Shown here: one piece after another, positions 53,800-63,493 of the stretch | Layout: each line of letters begins with the position of its first letter | Position numbering within the stretch: the first letter of the stretch is position 1 | Assembly (NCBI RefSeq): GCF_025558165.1 | Contig: NZ_LAMZ01000001.1 | Coordinates: 1,220,001-1,284,000 of the forward strand | Length of the DNA stretch: 64,000 nt | Direction of reading: 5' to 3' | DNA from: Candidatus Pelagibacter ubique HIMB140 | GTDB taxonomy: Bacteria; Pseudomonadota; Alphaproteobacteria; Pelagibacterales; Pelagibacteraceae | Program-made: the position numbers and the translations under genes | Notes under the pieces: model-generated | The model's database searches: none | Seen by the model: only the letters and a program-made list of their open reading frames with translations | What the model was told of the DNA's origin: nothing

Positions 53800-54654
53800 A
53801 TGGCATTACCAAGTTATACAGAAACGCGTTATAGAATTTGGCATTATGTTTATTTAGCTATTTGTGCATTTGTATTTTTCTTTTTAGTTGCGCCTTTATT
53901 CGTAATATTTCCATTATCATTTAATGCTGAAGAATTTTTAGTTTTTTCTGAAGGAATGAAAAATCTTGATCCTGATGCCTTTTCTCTAAGATGGTACAAG
54001 GATATGGTCTATGGAACCAAAAACCCATGGGGACTAGCTGCAAAAAATAGTTTTATAATTGCAATATTTGCAACGATAGGATCGATAATACTTGGAACAT
54101 TGGCTGCGCTAGGTTTAAGCAGTAGGCACATGCCTTATAAGGGAATTATAATGGCTACTTTAATTTCACCAATGATTGTTCCTTTAATTATATCAGGTGT
54201 TGCGATATTTTTTTTCATGGCAAAAGTTGGTTTAGCAGCAACACATACAGGAATAGTTTTTGCTCATATAATCCTAGGAACTCCATTTGTTGTAATTACA
54301 GTAACTGCAACATTATCAGGATTTGATCATAGTGTAACAAGAGCGGCATCTAGCTTAGGTAGTAACCCTGTAAATACGTTCATGAAAATTACTCTTCCAT
54401 TGATATTACCAGGTGTAATTTCTGGTGGTTTATTTGCATTTGTAACTTCATTTGATGAAGTAGTTGTAGTTTTGTTTCTTGCTGGTTTAGAAAATACTAC
54501 AATTCCAGTACAAATGTGGACTGGTTTAAGAGAGCAGCTTAGTCCAACAATTTTAGCTGTTGCAACATGTTTAATTATTCTTTCAACTTTAATATTAATT
54601 AGTGCAGAATTATTAAGAAGAAGATCTGAAAGATTAAGAGGAATTAATAGATAA
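53800..54654 (+). CDS. potC: Pot-type ABC transporter permease (PotC-like)
   Basis: Second membrane subunit, 284 residues with six helices. EAA loop SSLGSNPVNTFMKITLPLILPG; C-terminal FDEVVVVLFLAGLENTTIPVQMW is typical of PotC-type permeases. Starts 2 bp after potB and converges on the thiolase gene with only 2 bp between stops. Confidence 0.91.
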   Translation: MALPSYTETRYRIWHYVYLAICAFVFFFLVAPLFVIFPLSFNAEEFLVFSEGMKNLDPDAFSLRWYKDMVYGTKNPWGLAAKNSFIIAIFATIGSIILGTLAALGLSSRHMPYKGIIMATLISPMIVPLIISGVAIFFFMAKVGLAATHTGIVFAHIILGTPFVVITVTATLSGFDHSVTRAASSLGSNPVNTFMKITLPLILPGVISGGLFAFVTSFDEVVVVLFLAGLENTTIPVQMWTGLREQLSPTILAVATCLIILSTLILISAELLRRRSERLRGINR

Positions 54655-54656
54655 AA

Positions 54657-55784
54657 TTAAACTGCTTCAATTATAGTTGCAATCCCCATTCCTAAACCAA
54701 TACATTGAGTAGCAAGAGCGTATTTTTTATTCTCTCTTTTTAAAAGTTGTGCAGCTTTACCTGCTATCCTTGCACCTGTTGCACCCAAAGGATGTCCTAA
54801 AGCAATTGCACCACCATCTAAATTTACTTTATTAATATCTATTTCTAAATCTTTGATACAAGCTAGTGATTGAGATGCGAAAGCTTCATTTAACTCCACA
54901 ATATCAATGTCTTTTATTGAAAGTTTAGCTCTCTCCAAAGCTTTTTTAGTCGCTGAAATTGGTCCTAATCCCATAAAATTTGGATCACATCCTTCAACAG
55001 CAGTAGATTTTATTCTCCCAAGAATTTCTAAATCATTCTCTTTAGCAAAATTTTCTTCGCATATCAGAGTTGCAGCAGCTCCATCAGTTAGAGGAGATGA
55101 AGTTGCAGCTGTTACTGTTCCATTTTGATCAAATACTAACTTTAAACTATCTAGTTTTTCCATTGTACTATTGGGTCTAATATTTTCGTCTGTTTCACAA
55201 TCACCTATCTTAGTAATTTCACTTTTAAATTTATCTTTTTGTTGGGCTTCATTTGCTTTTCTATGACTTTCCAATGAGAACTCTTGTTGCTCTGTCCTTG
55301 AAATATTATATTTTTTTGCAACATTTTCAGCAGTAATTCCCATTGATAAATATAAATGTGGATTTTGTTTTGCTCCATTAGAATAAGGGTAGGGCAAAGG
55401 ATCAAAGCCAGTTCTAACTCTTGTCATGCTTTCAACACCTCCACAAATAAATATCTTACCTGATCCCATTGCTATTTTCCCGGCTGCGATATGAATTGCT
55501 TCCATTGAAGATCCGCACCATCTATCTACAGACATACCTGGAATTCTCATATCTAGATCTGATAAAAAAGTTACTAATCTTCCAATATTGAAACACTGTT
55601 CACCAACTTGAAAAGCGCACCCAACAACAACATCATCAATTTCTTTTGGATTAATTTTTGATTGTGAAACAAGATTTTTAATTACTTCAGCTAGCAGATT
55701 AACTGGTTTTACATCTATTAATTTCCCTTTATTTGCCATTGCAAAAGGTGATCTGGAATAACCAACTATTACTGAATTGTACAT
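54657..55784 (-). CDS. Acetyl-CoA acyltransferase (thiolase, FadA-like)
   Basis: Thiolase that cleaves 3-oxoacyl-CoA in beta-oxidation (or condenses acetyl-CoA). The 375 residues have the acyl-enzyme C90 (DRWCGSSMEAIH), the NEAFASQ segment, HPLGATGARI (His) and the C-terminal CIGLGMGIA (second Cys). A little shorter than the typical 390. It is divergently transcribed from the FadN-like gene 105 bp away, and the two complete a beta-oxidation cycle. Confidence 0.92.
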   Translation of the reverse strand: MYNSVIVGYSRSPFAMANKGKLIDVKPVNLLAEVIKNLVSQSKINPKEIDDVVVGCAFQVGEQCFNIGRLVTFLSDLDMRIPGMSVDRWCGSSMEAIHIAAGKIAMGSGKIFICGGVESMTRVRTGFDPLPYPYSNGAKQNPHLYLSMGITAENVAKKYNISRTEQQEFSLESHRKANEAQQKDKFKSEITKIGDCETDENIRPNSTMEKLDSLKLVFDQNGTVTAATSSPLTDGAAATLICEENFAKENDLEILGRIKSTAVEGCDPNFMGLGPISATKKALERAKLSIKDIDIVELNEAFASQSLACIKDLEIDINKVNLDGGAIALGHPLGATGARIAGKAAQLLKRENKKYALATQCIGLGMGIATIIEAV

Positions 55785-55889
55785 TTTTCTCTTTAATATT
55801 GTGTTAATTTATATAGCTTACCAATTTAATTAATCAGGAAATTTGTCTTATTTCAAGTTTTTGATTAATTCAATAAAAGTTTGTCATAT

Positions 55890-58112
55890 ATGGATATAAA
55901 AAAAGTAGTTGTTATTGGATCCGGTACGATGGGTAGTGGAATTGCAGCACACCTGTGTAACGCAAATGTACCTGTAACTCTTTTAGATTTAACAACAGAA
56001 ATATCCGAAAAAGCTAGAGACAGAATTCATAAATCAAGACCTCCATTACTTTTAGATAAAACCAAAATTGAAAACATTAAAGTTGGAAATATTAATGATA
56101 ATTTTGATGTAGTAAAAGAAGCTGATTGGGTTGTTGAGGCTGTTGTTGAAAGAATTGATATAAAGCACAATATTTATGAAAAAATATTTAAGAATAGAAA
56201 ACAGGGAGCAATTGTTTCATCAAACACATCATCTATCCCAATTAAAGTTTTATCAGAAAAATTAACTGATGAGGAAAAAAAAGATTTTTGTATTACTCAT
56301 TTTTTTAATCCAGTTAGATACATGGGGTTACTTGAAATTGTAAAAAATGAAAATAATGATTTAAATAAAATCAATTCTCTCAAAAAATTTTGTGAAATTG
56401 AATTAGGTAAAGGTGCTATCGTTTGTAATGATACACCTGGTTTCTTAGGAAATCGAATAGGTGTTTATGCAATGCAGGTAGCAATGACTGAGGCATTCAA
56501 GATGAAACTATCAATTGAAGAAGCCGATGCAGTTTTTGGGAGACCAATGGGCATACCTAAAACAGGAGTTTTTGGCTTATATGACTTAATTGGAATTGAT
56601 TTGATGGCTGATGTTTTAAAAAGCTTTATTAAAGAGCTTTCTGATAATGATGAATTTCAAATTGTTGCAAAAGAAATTCCCTTAGTAAAAAAATTGATCG
56701 ATACTGGTTACACTGGACGTAAAGGAAAAGGTGGTTTTTATAGAATGAATAAAAGCGGAAACCAAAAAGTATTAGAAGCTATCAATTTAGAAACAGGAGA
56801 ATATACAACCTCAAAAAAAATAGATTTAGGAATTGAGACTGTAGATATTAATAATTTAATTAATCAAAAAGATAAATATGGAGAATATGCTTGGGAAGTA
56901 ATTTCTAAAATAATTAAATATGCGTCTTCTCTTGTTCCAGGAATTACAGATAAGTTCAACGATATAGATGAAGCAATGAGACTTGGTTTCAATTGGGCAT
57001 TGGGTCCTTTTGAAATGTTAAAATCAATTGGAGTAGAAAACTTTTTTTCAAGGATAGATAATTTTGAAAATAATAAATTTTTACAAAATTTATCTAAGTC
57101 AAAAGATGAAAACTTTTATGGAGAAAGACAATTATATACTGATATTGAAACACTAGGAAAAATTAGACCAACAGCAATAAAAGTAGATAAAAATAATTCT
57201 GCTGAAATTCATCGTTTTAAAGATTTTAATATTGTCGAATTTACTACAAAAGCTTGTGCATTAGATTACGACTCAATGGATGCATTAAAAAATGCAACTG
57301 ACAAACCGCTTATTGTTATGAATGAAAGTATGCAATTTTCTGCAGGTGTGAATTTGAGTTATACGATGAATTTTGCAGACAAGAATGATTTCAAATCTAT
57401 AGAAAAATTTATTAAATACTTTCAGGATACCTGCAAAACATTAAAATATTCTAAGTACCCAGTAGTTTCTGCACCTTCAGGTCTTACTTTAGGCGGTGGT
57501 TTTGAAGTTTTAGTTCAAAGTAACTTTGTCGCATCACACACAAATATTGTGGTTGGTCTTGTAGAAACAATTGTTGGATTGGTGCCAGCTGGAGGTGGAT
57601 GTAAAGAAATGTTATGGAGATGGTCACAAACTAATGAGGCAAAATCTGATCCTGATTATGCTCCTTTAAAAGTATTTGATATTATTGGATACGCAAAAAC
57701 GGCAACTTCTCCTGTAGAAGCTGAGCCTTTAAAATACTTAAAACCTGAGGATAAAAAAATCATGAATAGAAACAGTCTTTTTGAAGAGGCGAAAAAACTT
57801 ATTCATCAAAACAATGATTTTGTTCCTCCAGAAGAGTGCAAATTTAATTTATCTGGAAAACCTTTGAAAGAAAAGATGATTAAAGTTTTAGAGAAATTAT
57901 ATAATGATAAAATAATATTAGATCATGGAATGCATGTTGGAACTGAACTAGCAAATGTTTTAAGTGGTGGTGATACAAATTTAGATAAAACTTTATCAGA
58001 AGATGATCTATATAAATTAGAGTTAGATTCTTTTATGAGATTGATAGAAACCAAGCAAACTCAAGAAAGAATTAAACACACTCTTTCAACTGGAAAACCT
58101 TTAGTTAATTAG
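55890..58112 (+). CDS. 3-hydroxyacyl-CoA dehydrogenase/enoyl-CoA hydratase fusion (FadN-like)
   Basis: Bifunctional beta-oxidation enzyme of 740 residues with the dehydrogenase domain first (GSGTMGSGIAAHL at 10-22, FFNPVRYMGLLEIV) and the crotonase domain last (SAGVNLSY about 485; TLGGGFEVLVQ; VGLVPAGGGCKE). This order is that of Bacillus FadN and opposite to E. coli FadB. I start at the ATG at 55890; the open frame goes three codons further to a TTG. Divergent from the thiolase gene. The 3' end overlaps the cyclophilin gene by 8 bp. Confidence 0.9.
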   Translation: MDIKKVVVIGSGTMGSGIAAHLCNANVPVTLLDLTTEISEKARDRIHKSRPPLLLDKTKIENIKVGNINDNFDVVKEADWVVEAVVERIDIKHNIYEKIFKNRKQGAIVSSNTSSIPIKVLSEKLTDEEKKDFCITHFFNPVRYMGLLEIVKNENNDLNKINSLKKFCEIELGKGAIVCNDTPGFLGNRIGVYAMQVAMTEAFKMKLSIEEADAVFGRPMGIPKTGVFGLYDLIGIDLMADVLKSFIKELSDNDEFQIVAKEIPLVKKLIDTGYTGRKGKGGFYRMNKSGNQKVLEAINLETGEYTTSKKIDLGIETVDINNLINQKDKYGEYAWEVISKIIKYASSLVPGITDKFNDIDEAMRLGFNWALGPFEMLKSIGVENFFSRIDNFENNKFLQNLSKSKDENFYGERQLYTDIETLGKIRPTAIKVDKNNSAEIHRFKDFNIVEFTTKACALDYDSMDALKNATDKPLIVMNESMQFSAGVNLSYTMNFADKNDFKSIEKFIKYFQDTCKTLKYSKYPVVSAPSGLTLGGGFEVLVQSNFVASHTNIVVGLVETIVGLVPAGGGCKEMLWRWSQTNEAKSDPDYAPLKVFDIIGYAKTATSPVEAEPLKYLKPEDKKIMNRNSLFEEAKKLIHQNNDFVPPEECKFNLSGKPLKEKMIKVLEKLYNDKIILDHGMHVGTELANVLSGGDTNLDKTLSEDDLYKLELDSFMRLIETKQTQERIKHTLSTGKPLVN

Positions 58113-58755
58113 TCTCTAACATTCTAAAAGTGTTTATATAATCAGGTCTTAGTACATAGATTGCTTTATTCCCTGTTTTAATTTTCTTAAGAATATCTAG
58201 ACCAAACTTTACCTTTCCAATCGGAGTATATTCTCCTTGATAAATTGGGATATCTTTCAAGGTAATAAAAAATTCACTATCTTCAGAGTCAAATTCCGTT
58301 GATCTTGCAAAACCAACACTACCTTCAGTAAATTCAAAATCATCACTAAGTTCTGATTTTAATAATCCTAATCCTGATTTTCCACTTCCAATTTTTGAGT
58401 AATCTAAATATTTAATGTTCCCAAATTCAATATCACCAGCTTGTACTAAAGTATTTTCAACTACCTTATAGAAAGCTGAGCCATCATACATTTTTTTTTC
58501 AATTAATATTTTAAATCTTTTAACAGCTTTAGGAGAGATTTCAGGATATAACTCAATAATAACATTTCCACATTCTAAATTCATTACCGCAATATTATCT
58601 GGGTTTTTAAAGTTTAATGTTTTTAAATCATTGCTGTCTATAAATAGACATTTACTTTTTAATAAAAAAAAAGATGAAAAAGCAGAAACGGCCAAAACTA
58701 TTAAAAAAATAAATAAAATTTTTTCTGATTTTGATGCTTTAATTGTTTTAATCAT
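58105..58755 (-). CDS. Membrane-anchored cyclophilin-type peptidyl-prolyl isomerase
   Basis: 216-residue protein with one N-terminal membrane segment (about 13-32) that probably leaves the catalytic domain in the periplasm. Cyclophilin motifs are LECGNVIIELYPEISPKAVKRF, MYDGSAFYKVVENTLVQAGD, VGFARS and SEFFITLKD. Its end overlaps the FadN-like gene, and it overlaps the metallopeptidase-like gene by 4 bp (ATGA type). Confidence 0.87.
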   Translation of the reverse strand: MIKTIKASKSEKILFIFLIVLAVSAFSSFFLLKSKCLFIDSNDLKTLNFKNPDNIAVMNLECGNVIIELYPEISPKAVKRFKILIEKKMYDGSAFYKVVENTLVQAGDIEFGNIKYLDYSKIGSGKSGLGLLKSELSDDFEFTEGSVGFARSTEFDSEDSEFFITLKDIPIYQGEYTPIGKVKFGLDILKKIKTGNKAIYVLRPDYINTFRMLETN

Positions 58756-59480
58756 AAAATATTTTCATCAATTTTAGATATATTTAATTTAATAAAATTA
58801 ACCTTATTATTTAATACAGGGTCGTTTTTTATTTTCTCTTCAATCAAATTTTTATTAACCATTAAAAAAGAAAAGATTTCAGCCATATCTTCTGATGGAA
58901 TTGATTTAGAGTATTCTGTTAAAAAACCATTAGTATTTTTATATAAATCTAAATTTAATCTATCTGAGCAAGTGGAACATTCAGCATATTCAAAATCAGA
59001 ATTATTAAATAAAGAAAATTTTTGATCATTAAAATCATCCTCATAACTATTTTGAATCATGTGAAAAATCTCATGATGAATCATTCTTTCAAAATATTTT
59101 TCGTTAAAGTTTATATCTAATATTAAAGTTCTATTTTTGTTGTCTGGTATTCCGCCAGTATTGATGTTCGAAATAAATAACCCTTCACAAAATACAACAT
59201 ATTTTAAATCTATTTTTTTAAGAAATTTAGAATTATATCTTTTAATATTTCTCTCAATGACTGGAAATTTTGTATTAAGATTTTCTTGATTTGTCTTATT
59301 GCAAGTAATGTTGTCATCTACTCCTATTTTAAAATCTCCTTTTGCATTTAAATAACGTATATTGTTCTCATTTTTTAGTTTATAGATTTCCAAGTTCGGA
59401 ATTTTGATTAGATTATATATTTCATCAGCATTTACCTGTGAAAACTGAAATATTAAGATGAATAAAATAATAATTTTCAT
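58752..59480 (-). CDS. Exported protein with HExxH motif, putative gluzincin
   Basis: 242-residue protein with a signal peptide (1-18, ...SQVNA-D). It contains H136-E137-I-F-H140 (HHEIFHM), the zinc-binding sequence of many metallopeptidases, and an S-E-D-M-A-E block at 196-201 that could supply the third, acidic zinc ligand. Between them is an AECSTCSDRL pair of cysteines. I do not recognise the family. It is cotranscribed with a periplasmic cyclophilin, which hints at envelope protein turnover; this is inference. Confidence 0.6.
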   Translation of the reverse strand: MKIIILFILIFQFSQVNADEIYNLIKIPNLEIYKLKNENNIRYLNAKGDFKIGVDDNITCNKTNQENLNTKFPVIERNIKRYNSKFLKKIDLKYVVFCEGLFISNINTGGIPDNKNRTLILDINFNEKYFERMIHHEIFHMIQNSYEDDFNDQKFSLFNNSDFEYAECSTCSDRLNLDLYKNTNGFLTEYSKSIPSEDMAEIFSFLMVNKNLIEEKIKNDPVLNNKVNFIKLNISKIDENIL

Positions 59481-59533
59481 TAATTTATTATAGACGAATT
59501 AGATTAGATAATATTATCTTAGATTATTAAAAA

Positions 59534-60493
59534 ATGACAAAAGAAAGAAACAAAAATCCTATTCAACCAGTAAGTGGAACAAAAGTACCTCGATATGCTG
59601 GCCCAAGTACTTTTGCAAGATTACCAGAATTAAGAGATGTTGAGAGCTGTGATGTAGCGATTGTTGGTGTTCCGTTTGATGCTGGAACCAGTTATAGACC
59701 AGGAGCGAGATTTGGTCCTCAGAGTATAAGACAAGCATCTAGACATTTAAGAACAAATTATCATCCAAGTTATGATGTGGAACCTTTTAAAATTCAACAA
59801 GTTGCAGATGCAGGAGATATTCCGTGTAATCCGTTTAGCATTGATGAAGCTATTAAACAAATAGAAGAGGGAGCAACTGATCTATTAAACAAAGTAGGTG
59901 GAATAATTAGTTTAGGTGGCGATCATACAATTGCAGTACCATTGTTAAGAGCAATTAATAAAAAAAATAAAGGACCAGTTTCTTTAGTTCATTTTGATGC
60001 TCATTTAGATACTTGGGATACTTATTTCGGTGCTCCATATACACATGGAACTCCTTTTAGAAGAGCAAGAGAAGAAGGTCTATTTTTAGATGATGCCTCA
60101 ATGCATGTGGGAATAAGAGGACCTCTTTACAGTAGAGATGATATAAAAAATGATGAAAGTTTTGGTTTTAAAATAATTCACTGTGATGAATTTCAAACTG
60201 AAGGAACAGATAAAATTGCAGAAAGGATTAGAAAAAGAGTAGGAGATAATCCACTTTATCTATCTATAGATATTGATGTGTTAGATCCAGCTTTTGCACC
60301 TGGTACAGGAACACCAGAGATAGCGGGAATGACCACACGAGAAATGGTAAATGTTTTAAGGGGGTTGTCTGGATTAAATTTAGTTTCAGCTGATGTAGTA
60401 GAGGTTTCACCAGCATATGATCATGCTGAAGTTACATCTCTTGCAGCTGCAACAATAGTTTACGAATTAACAAATTTATTTGCAAAATCATAA
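59534..60493 (+). CDS. Agmatinase/guanidino-hydrolase family protein (SpeB-like)
   Basis: Ureohydrolase that releases urea from a guanidino compound. The 319 residues carry the binuclear Mn motifs GGDHTIAVP, HFDAHLDTWD and SIDIDVLDPAFAPGTGTPE, and VGVPFDAGTSYRPGARFGP near the start. Family members use agmatine, guanidinobutyrate or guanidinopropionate; residues that decide this are not certain to me. It leads into an aldehyde dehydrogenase 20 bp downstream and sits in a window with a Pot-type importer. Confidence 0.88.
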   Translation: MTKERNKNPIQPVSGTKVPRYAGPSTFARLPELRDVESCDVAIVGVPFDAGTSYRPGARFGPQSIRQASRHLRTNYHPSYDVEPFKIQQVADAGDIPCNPFSIDEAIKQIEEGATDLLNKVGGIISLGGDHTIAVPLLRAINKKNKGPVSLVHFDAHLDTWDTYFGAPYTHGTPFRRAREEGLFLDDASMHVGIRGPLYSRDDIKNDESFGFKIIHCDEFQTEGTDKIAERIRKRVGDNPLYLSIDIDVLDPAFAPGTGTPEIAGMTTREMVNVLRGLSGLNLVSADVVEVSPAYDHAEVTSLAAATIVYELTNLFAKS

Positions 60494-60513
60494 GGAAAGG
60501 ATAATTTTAAATC

Positions 60514-61947
60514 ATGTTAGATAAAAAGAATTTTTATATTAATGGTGCTTGGGTTAAACCAAACAGTACTGAAGAAATTAAAGTAATCGATCCAGCTACA
60601 GAAGATAACTGTGCTGTAATTACTTTGGGAAATAAAGCAGATGTTGATTTAGCAGTTGCTGCAGCAAAAGATGCTTACGAATCTTGGGCCTTTTCCTCTA
60701 AAGAAGAAAGAATTGCATTATTAGAAAAACTTTATGAAAATTATAAAAAAAGATGGGCAGATATTGCAGAAGCCATAACTCTTGAAATGGGTGCACCAAA
60801 AGATTTTGCTACAAAATTACAAGCAGGAACAGGAGCAAGTCATATTAAATCATTTATCAGATATTTGAAAAATTTCGAATTTGAAAAACCATTGGGAGAA
60901 CACGCTCCTAACCAAAGATTAATTTATGAACCTAAAGGTGTTTGTGCATTAATAACACCTTGGAATTGGCCAATGAACCAAGTTTGTTTAAAAGTAATGC
61001 CAGCAATTGCTGCAGGTTGCACAATGGTATTAAAGCCATCAGAATTAGCGCCACTTTCATCAATGATACTTGCTGAAATTATTGATGAAGTAAAATTTCC
61101 AAAAGGTGTGTTTAATTTAGTTAATGGAGATGGAGCAACAACAGGTGATGCTCTCACAAGCCATCCAGATATTAATATGATTTCTTTTACAGGCTCAACA
61201 AGAGCTGGAGCTTTGATTTCTCAAAATGCTGCTAAAGATTTTAAAAGAGTAAGCTTAGAATTAGGTGGTAAAGGCGCAAATATAATTTTTAAAGATGCTG
61301 ATCCAGAAGCAATTGAAAGAGGTGCTTTAAGATGTTTTAGAAATTCTGGACAATCTTGTAATGCCCCAACAAGAATGTTGGTTGAAAAATCAATGTATGA
61401 TGAAGCTATAGAGAGATTAAAAAAATATACTGAAAATTTTGAAGTGGGTGATCCTAAAAAAGAAGGAGAGCACATAGGTCCAGTTATTTCAGAAACTCAA
61501 TACAATAAAATTCAAACTTTAATTCAAAAAGGTATTGATGAAGGAGCAAAATTAGTTGCTGGAGGAACAGGCAAACCTGATGGATTAGACAAAGGTTACT
61601 TTGTTAAACCAACTGTATTTGCAGATGTAAATAATGATATGGATGTTGCAAGAACTGAAATTTTTGGACCTGTTCTATCTGTTATCCCATTTGAAACAGA
61701 AGAAGAGGCAATTAAAATTGCAAATGATACTTCTTATGGATTAACAAACTATATTCAAACCCAAGACTCTGAAAAAGTTCAAAGAGTTGCTAGAAAATTA
61801 AGATCTGGAATGGTGGATGTTAATGGAGCCGGTATTGCAGTTGATGCACCCTTTGGAGGTTTTAAACACTCTGGTATTGGTAGAGAAGCAGGTGAACACG
61901 GTTTAGAAGAATTTTTAGAGGTAAAAGCTGTAGGTGGTTGGAGTTAA
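60514..61947 (+). CDS. NAD(P)-dependent aldehyde dehydrogenase
   Basis: 477-residue ALDH, paralog of the gene at 44859. Catalytic Glu in SLELGGKGANIIF and Cys in RNSGQSCNAPTR; NAD contact LITPWNWPMNQVC. A purine-rich AAGGAAAGGA stretch lies upstream. Placement after a guanidino hydrolase suggests an amino-aldehyde substrate (for example aminobutyraldehyde-type), which is inference. The stop codon overlaps the argE stop: TTAA is a stop on both strands. Confidence 0.9.
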   Translation: MLDKKNFYINGAWVKPNSTEEIKVIDPATEDNCAVITLGNKADVDLAVAAAKDAYESWAFSSKEERIALLEKLYENYKKRWADIAEAITLEMGAPKDFATKLQAGTGASHIKSFIRYLKNFEFEKPLGEHAPNQRLIYEPKGVCALITPWNWPMNQVCLKVMPAIAAGCTMVLKPSELAPLSSMILAEIIDEVKFPKGVFNLVNGDGATTGDALTSHPDINMISFTGSTRAGALISQNAAKDFKRVSLELGGKGANIIFKDADPEAIERGALRCFRNSGQSCNAPTRMLVEKSMYDEAIERLKKYTENFEVGDPKKEGEHIGPVISETQYNKIQTLIQKGIDEGAKLVAGGTGKPDGLDKGYFVKPTVFADVNNDMDVARTEIFGPVLSVIPFETEEEAIKIANDTSYGLTNYIQTQDSEKVQRVARKLRSGMVDVNGAGIAVDAPFGGFKHSGIGREAGEHGLEEFLEVKAVGGWS

Positions 61948-63122
61948 TTTACCGATTTATCTTTTACACCTTCTAAAAATTTAAGGCATTTTTTCATTTC
62001 ATTTAATTCTATGAACTCATCAATTTTGTGAGCTTGTTCTATAGATCCAGGTCCACAAACAACAGTACTGATTCCTAATTCTTGGAATAAACCAGCCTCC
62101 GTTCCAAAAGAAACTACCTCTCTGGAATTATCACCAGTTATATTTGATACAAATTCGCATGCTTCAGATTCATCTAATCTATTAAAACCAACCACTTCAC
62201 CAATTGTTTCTTTTTTAATATAAGAATCTGGAAATACTTTTTTCATTTCTGGTAGAAGTACTTCATTTGCATATTTATCAATTTCATTTGTTACAAATTC
62301 TCCATCTTCTTTGACAACTGGTCTTGTTTCCCATTCAACACTACATTTGTCTGCAATGACATTATGAGCAATACCACCTTTAATGCCTCCAATTGATAAA
62401 GTTGAATGTGGAGGATCAAAAATACTATTTTCTTTAACTCTTTTTTTTAGCTCTTCTCTTATCTCTAAAAGTTTTCCTACATACCTAGTGGCATATTCTG
62501 CAGCATTTACTCCTAAATGTGGTTTTGAACTGTGTCCTGCTAGTCCTCCAAAGTGAACTGTATATTCATTCATGCCTTTGTGAGCATCTATTATTTTCAT
62601 TGTAGTTGGTTCTCCAATTATACAAATTCCATTTTTGATATCTCTTTTTTTTAACTCCTCTATCAACAGAGGAGCACCAATACATGCAGTCTCTTCATCA
62701 AAAGTGTAACAGAAATGTAAGTCTCTATCTAAATTACTTTCTTTAAAGATTGGCGCATAAGCAAGTGTACATGCAATAAAACCTTTCATGTCACATGAGC
62801 CTCTTCCATAAAGTTTATCTTTTTTAATTGTTGCAACGAATGGATCGGTGCTCCAACCTTTAGAAACTGGAACTACATCAGTGTGTCCTGATAGAATGAT
62901 TGGTTTTTTTGTACTTTGATTTTTTGCTTTTAAAGTTCCAAAAAGATTAACTCTTTTTTTATCATCATCGTAAACTTTGAAAGTATCTATTCCGATGTTA
63001 TTTAAAATGTTTTCACAATAATCAATCAAATTACTATTATCTTGGCCTGAGATAGTTTTAAATGCAATTAAGTCAGTTAAAATCTTGATTGATTTTTCAT
63101 ATAAATTGTTATCTATACTCAT
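61944..63122 (-). CDS. argE: Acetylornithine deacetylase-like M20 peptidase (ArgE)
   Basis: M20 di-zinc amidohydrolase, 392 residues, close to E. coli ArgE length. Zinc-ligand motifs are SGHTDVVP (His), GRGSCDMKGFIA (Asp), DEETACIG (Glu pair) and GEPTTMKI; a lid domain with AGHSSKPHLGVNAA lies in between. It would hydrolyse N-acetylornithine or a related N-acetyl amino acid. Possible roles are arginine synthesis or removal of the acetyl group from acetyl-diaminobutyrate; the first is the default. Confidence 0.87.
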   Translation of the reverse strand: MSIDNNLYEKSIKILTDLIAFKTISGQDNSNLIDYCENILNNIGIDTFKVYDDDKKRVNLFGTLKAKNQSTKKPIILSGHTDVVPVSKGWSTDPFVATIKKDKLYGRGSCDMKGFIACTLAYAPIFKESNLDRDLHFCYTFDEETACIGAPLLIEELKKRDIKNGICIIGEPTTMKIIDAHKGMNEYTVHFGGLAGHSSKPHLGVNAAEYATRYVGKLLEIREELKKRVKENSIFDPPHSTLSIGGIKGGIAHNVIADKCSVEWETRPVVKEDGEFVTNEIDKYANEVLLPEMKKVFPDSYIKKETIGEVVGFNRLDESEACEFVSNITGDNSREVVSFGTEAGLFQELGISTVVCGPGSIEQAHKIDEFIELNEMKKCLKFLEGVKDKSVN

Positions 63123-63146
63123 ATACTTAAAACACTATATTATATT

Positions 63147-63491
63147 ATGATTAAAGAGCAAATTACCTATGACATTTTTGACAAAGTAGATATTAGAGTT
63201 GGCACTGTAATTTCAGTTAAAAAAAATGAAAAGGCTAGAAAACCATCTTTAGTAGTTGAAGTAGATTTTGGAAGTGAAATTGGCATCAAACAATCATCAG
63301 CTCAAATTACTCATTATTACAATGAGGAGAATTTAAAAGGAAAGCAGGTCATGGCAGTTTGTAATTTTCCTGAGAAAAATATTGCTGGTGTAGTTTCACA
63401 AGTATTGGTTTTAGGAGCAATAGATGCTGAAGGGAAAGTTACTTTAGTACACCCATCACAAAAAGCTGAGAATGGTTTACCAATTGCTTAG
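63147..63491 (+). CDS. tRNA-binding domain protein, CsaA/Trbp111-like
   Basis: 114-residue OB-fold protein that binds tRNA elbow regions or acts as a secretion chaperone. The family features IRVGTVISVKKNEKARKPS, KQSSAQITHYY and VCNFPEKNIAGVVSQVLVLGA are present. It is divergent from argE by 24 bp and followed 2 bp later by a LysE gene. Confidence 0.9.
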   Translation: MIKEQITYDIFDKVDIRVGTVISVKKNEKARKPSLVVEVDFGSEIGIKQSSAQITHYYNEENLKGKQVMAVCNFPEKNIAGVVSQVLVLGAIDAEGKVTLVHPSQKAENGLPIA

Positions 63492-63493
63492 TA

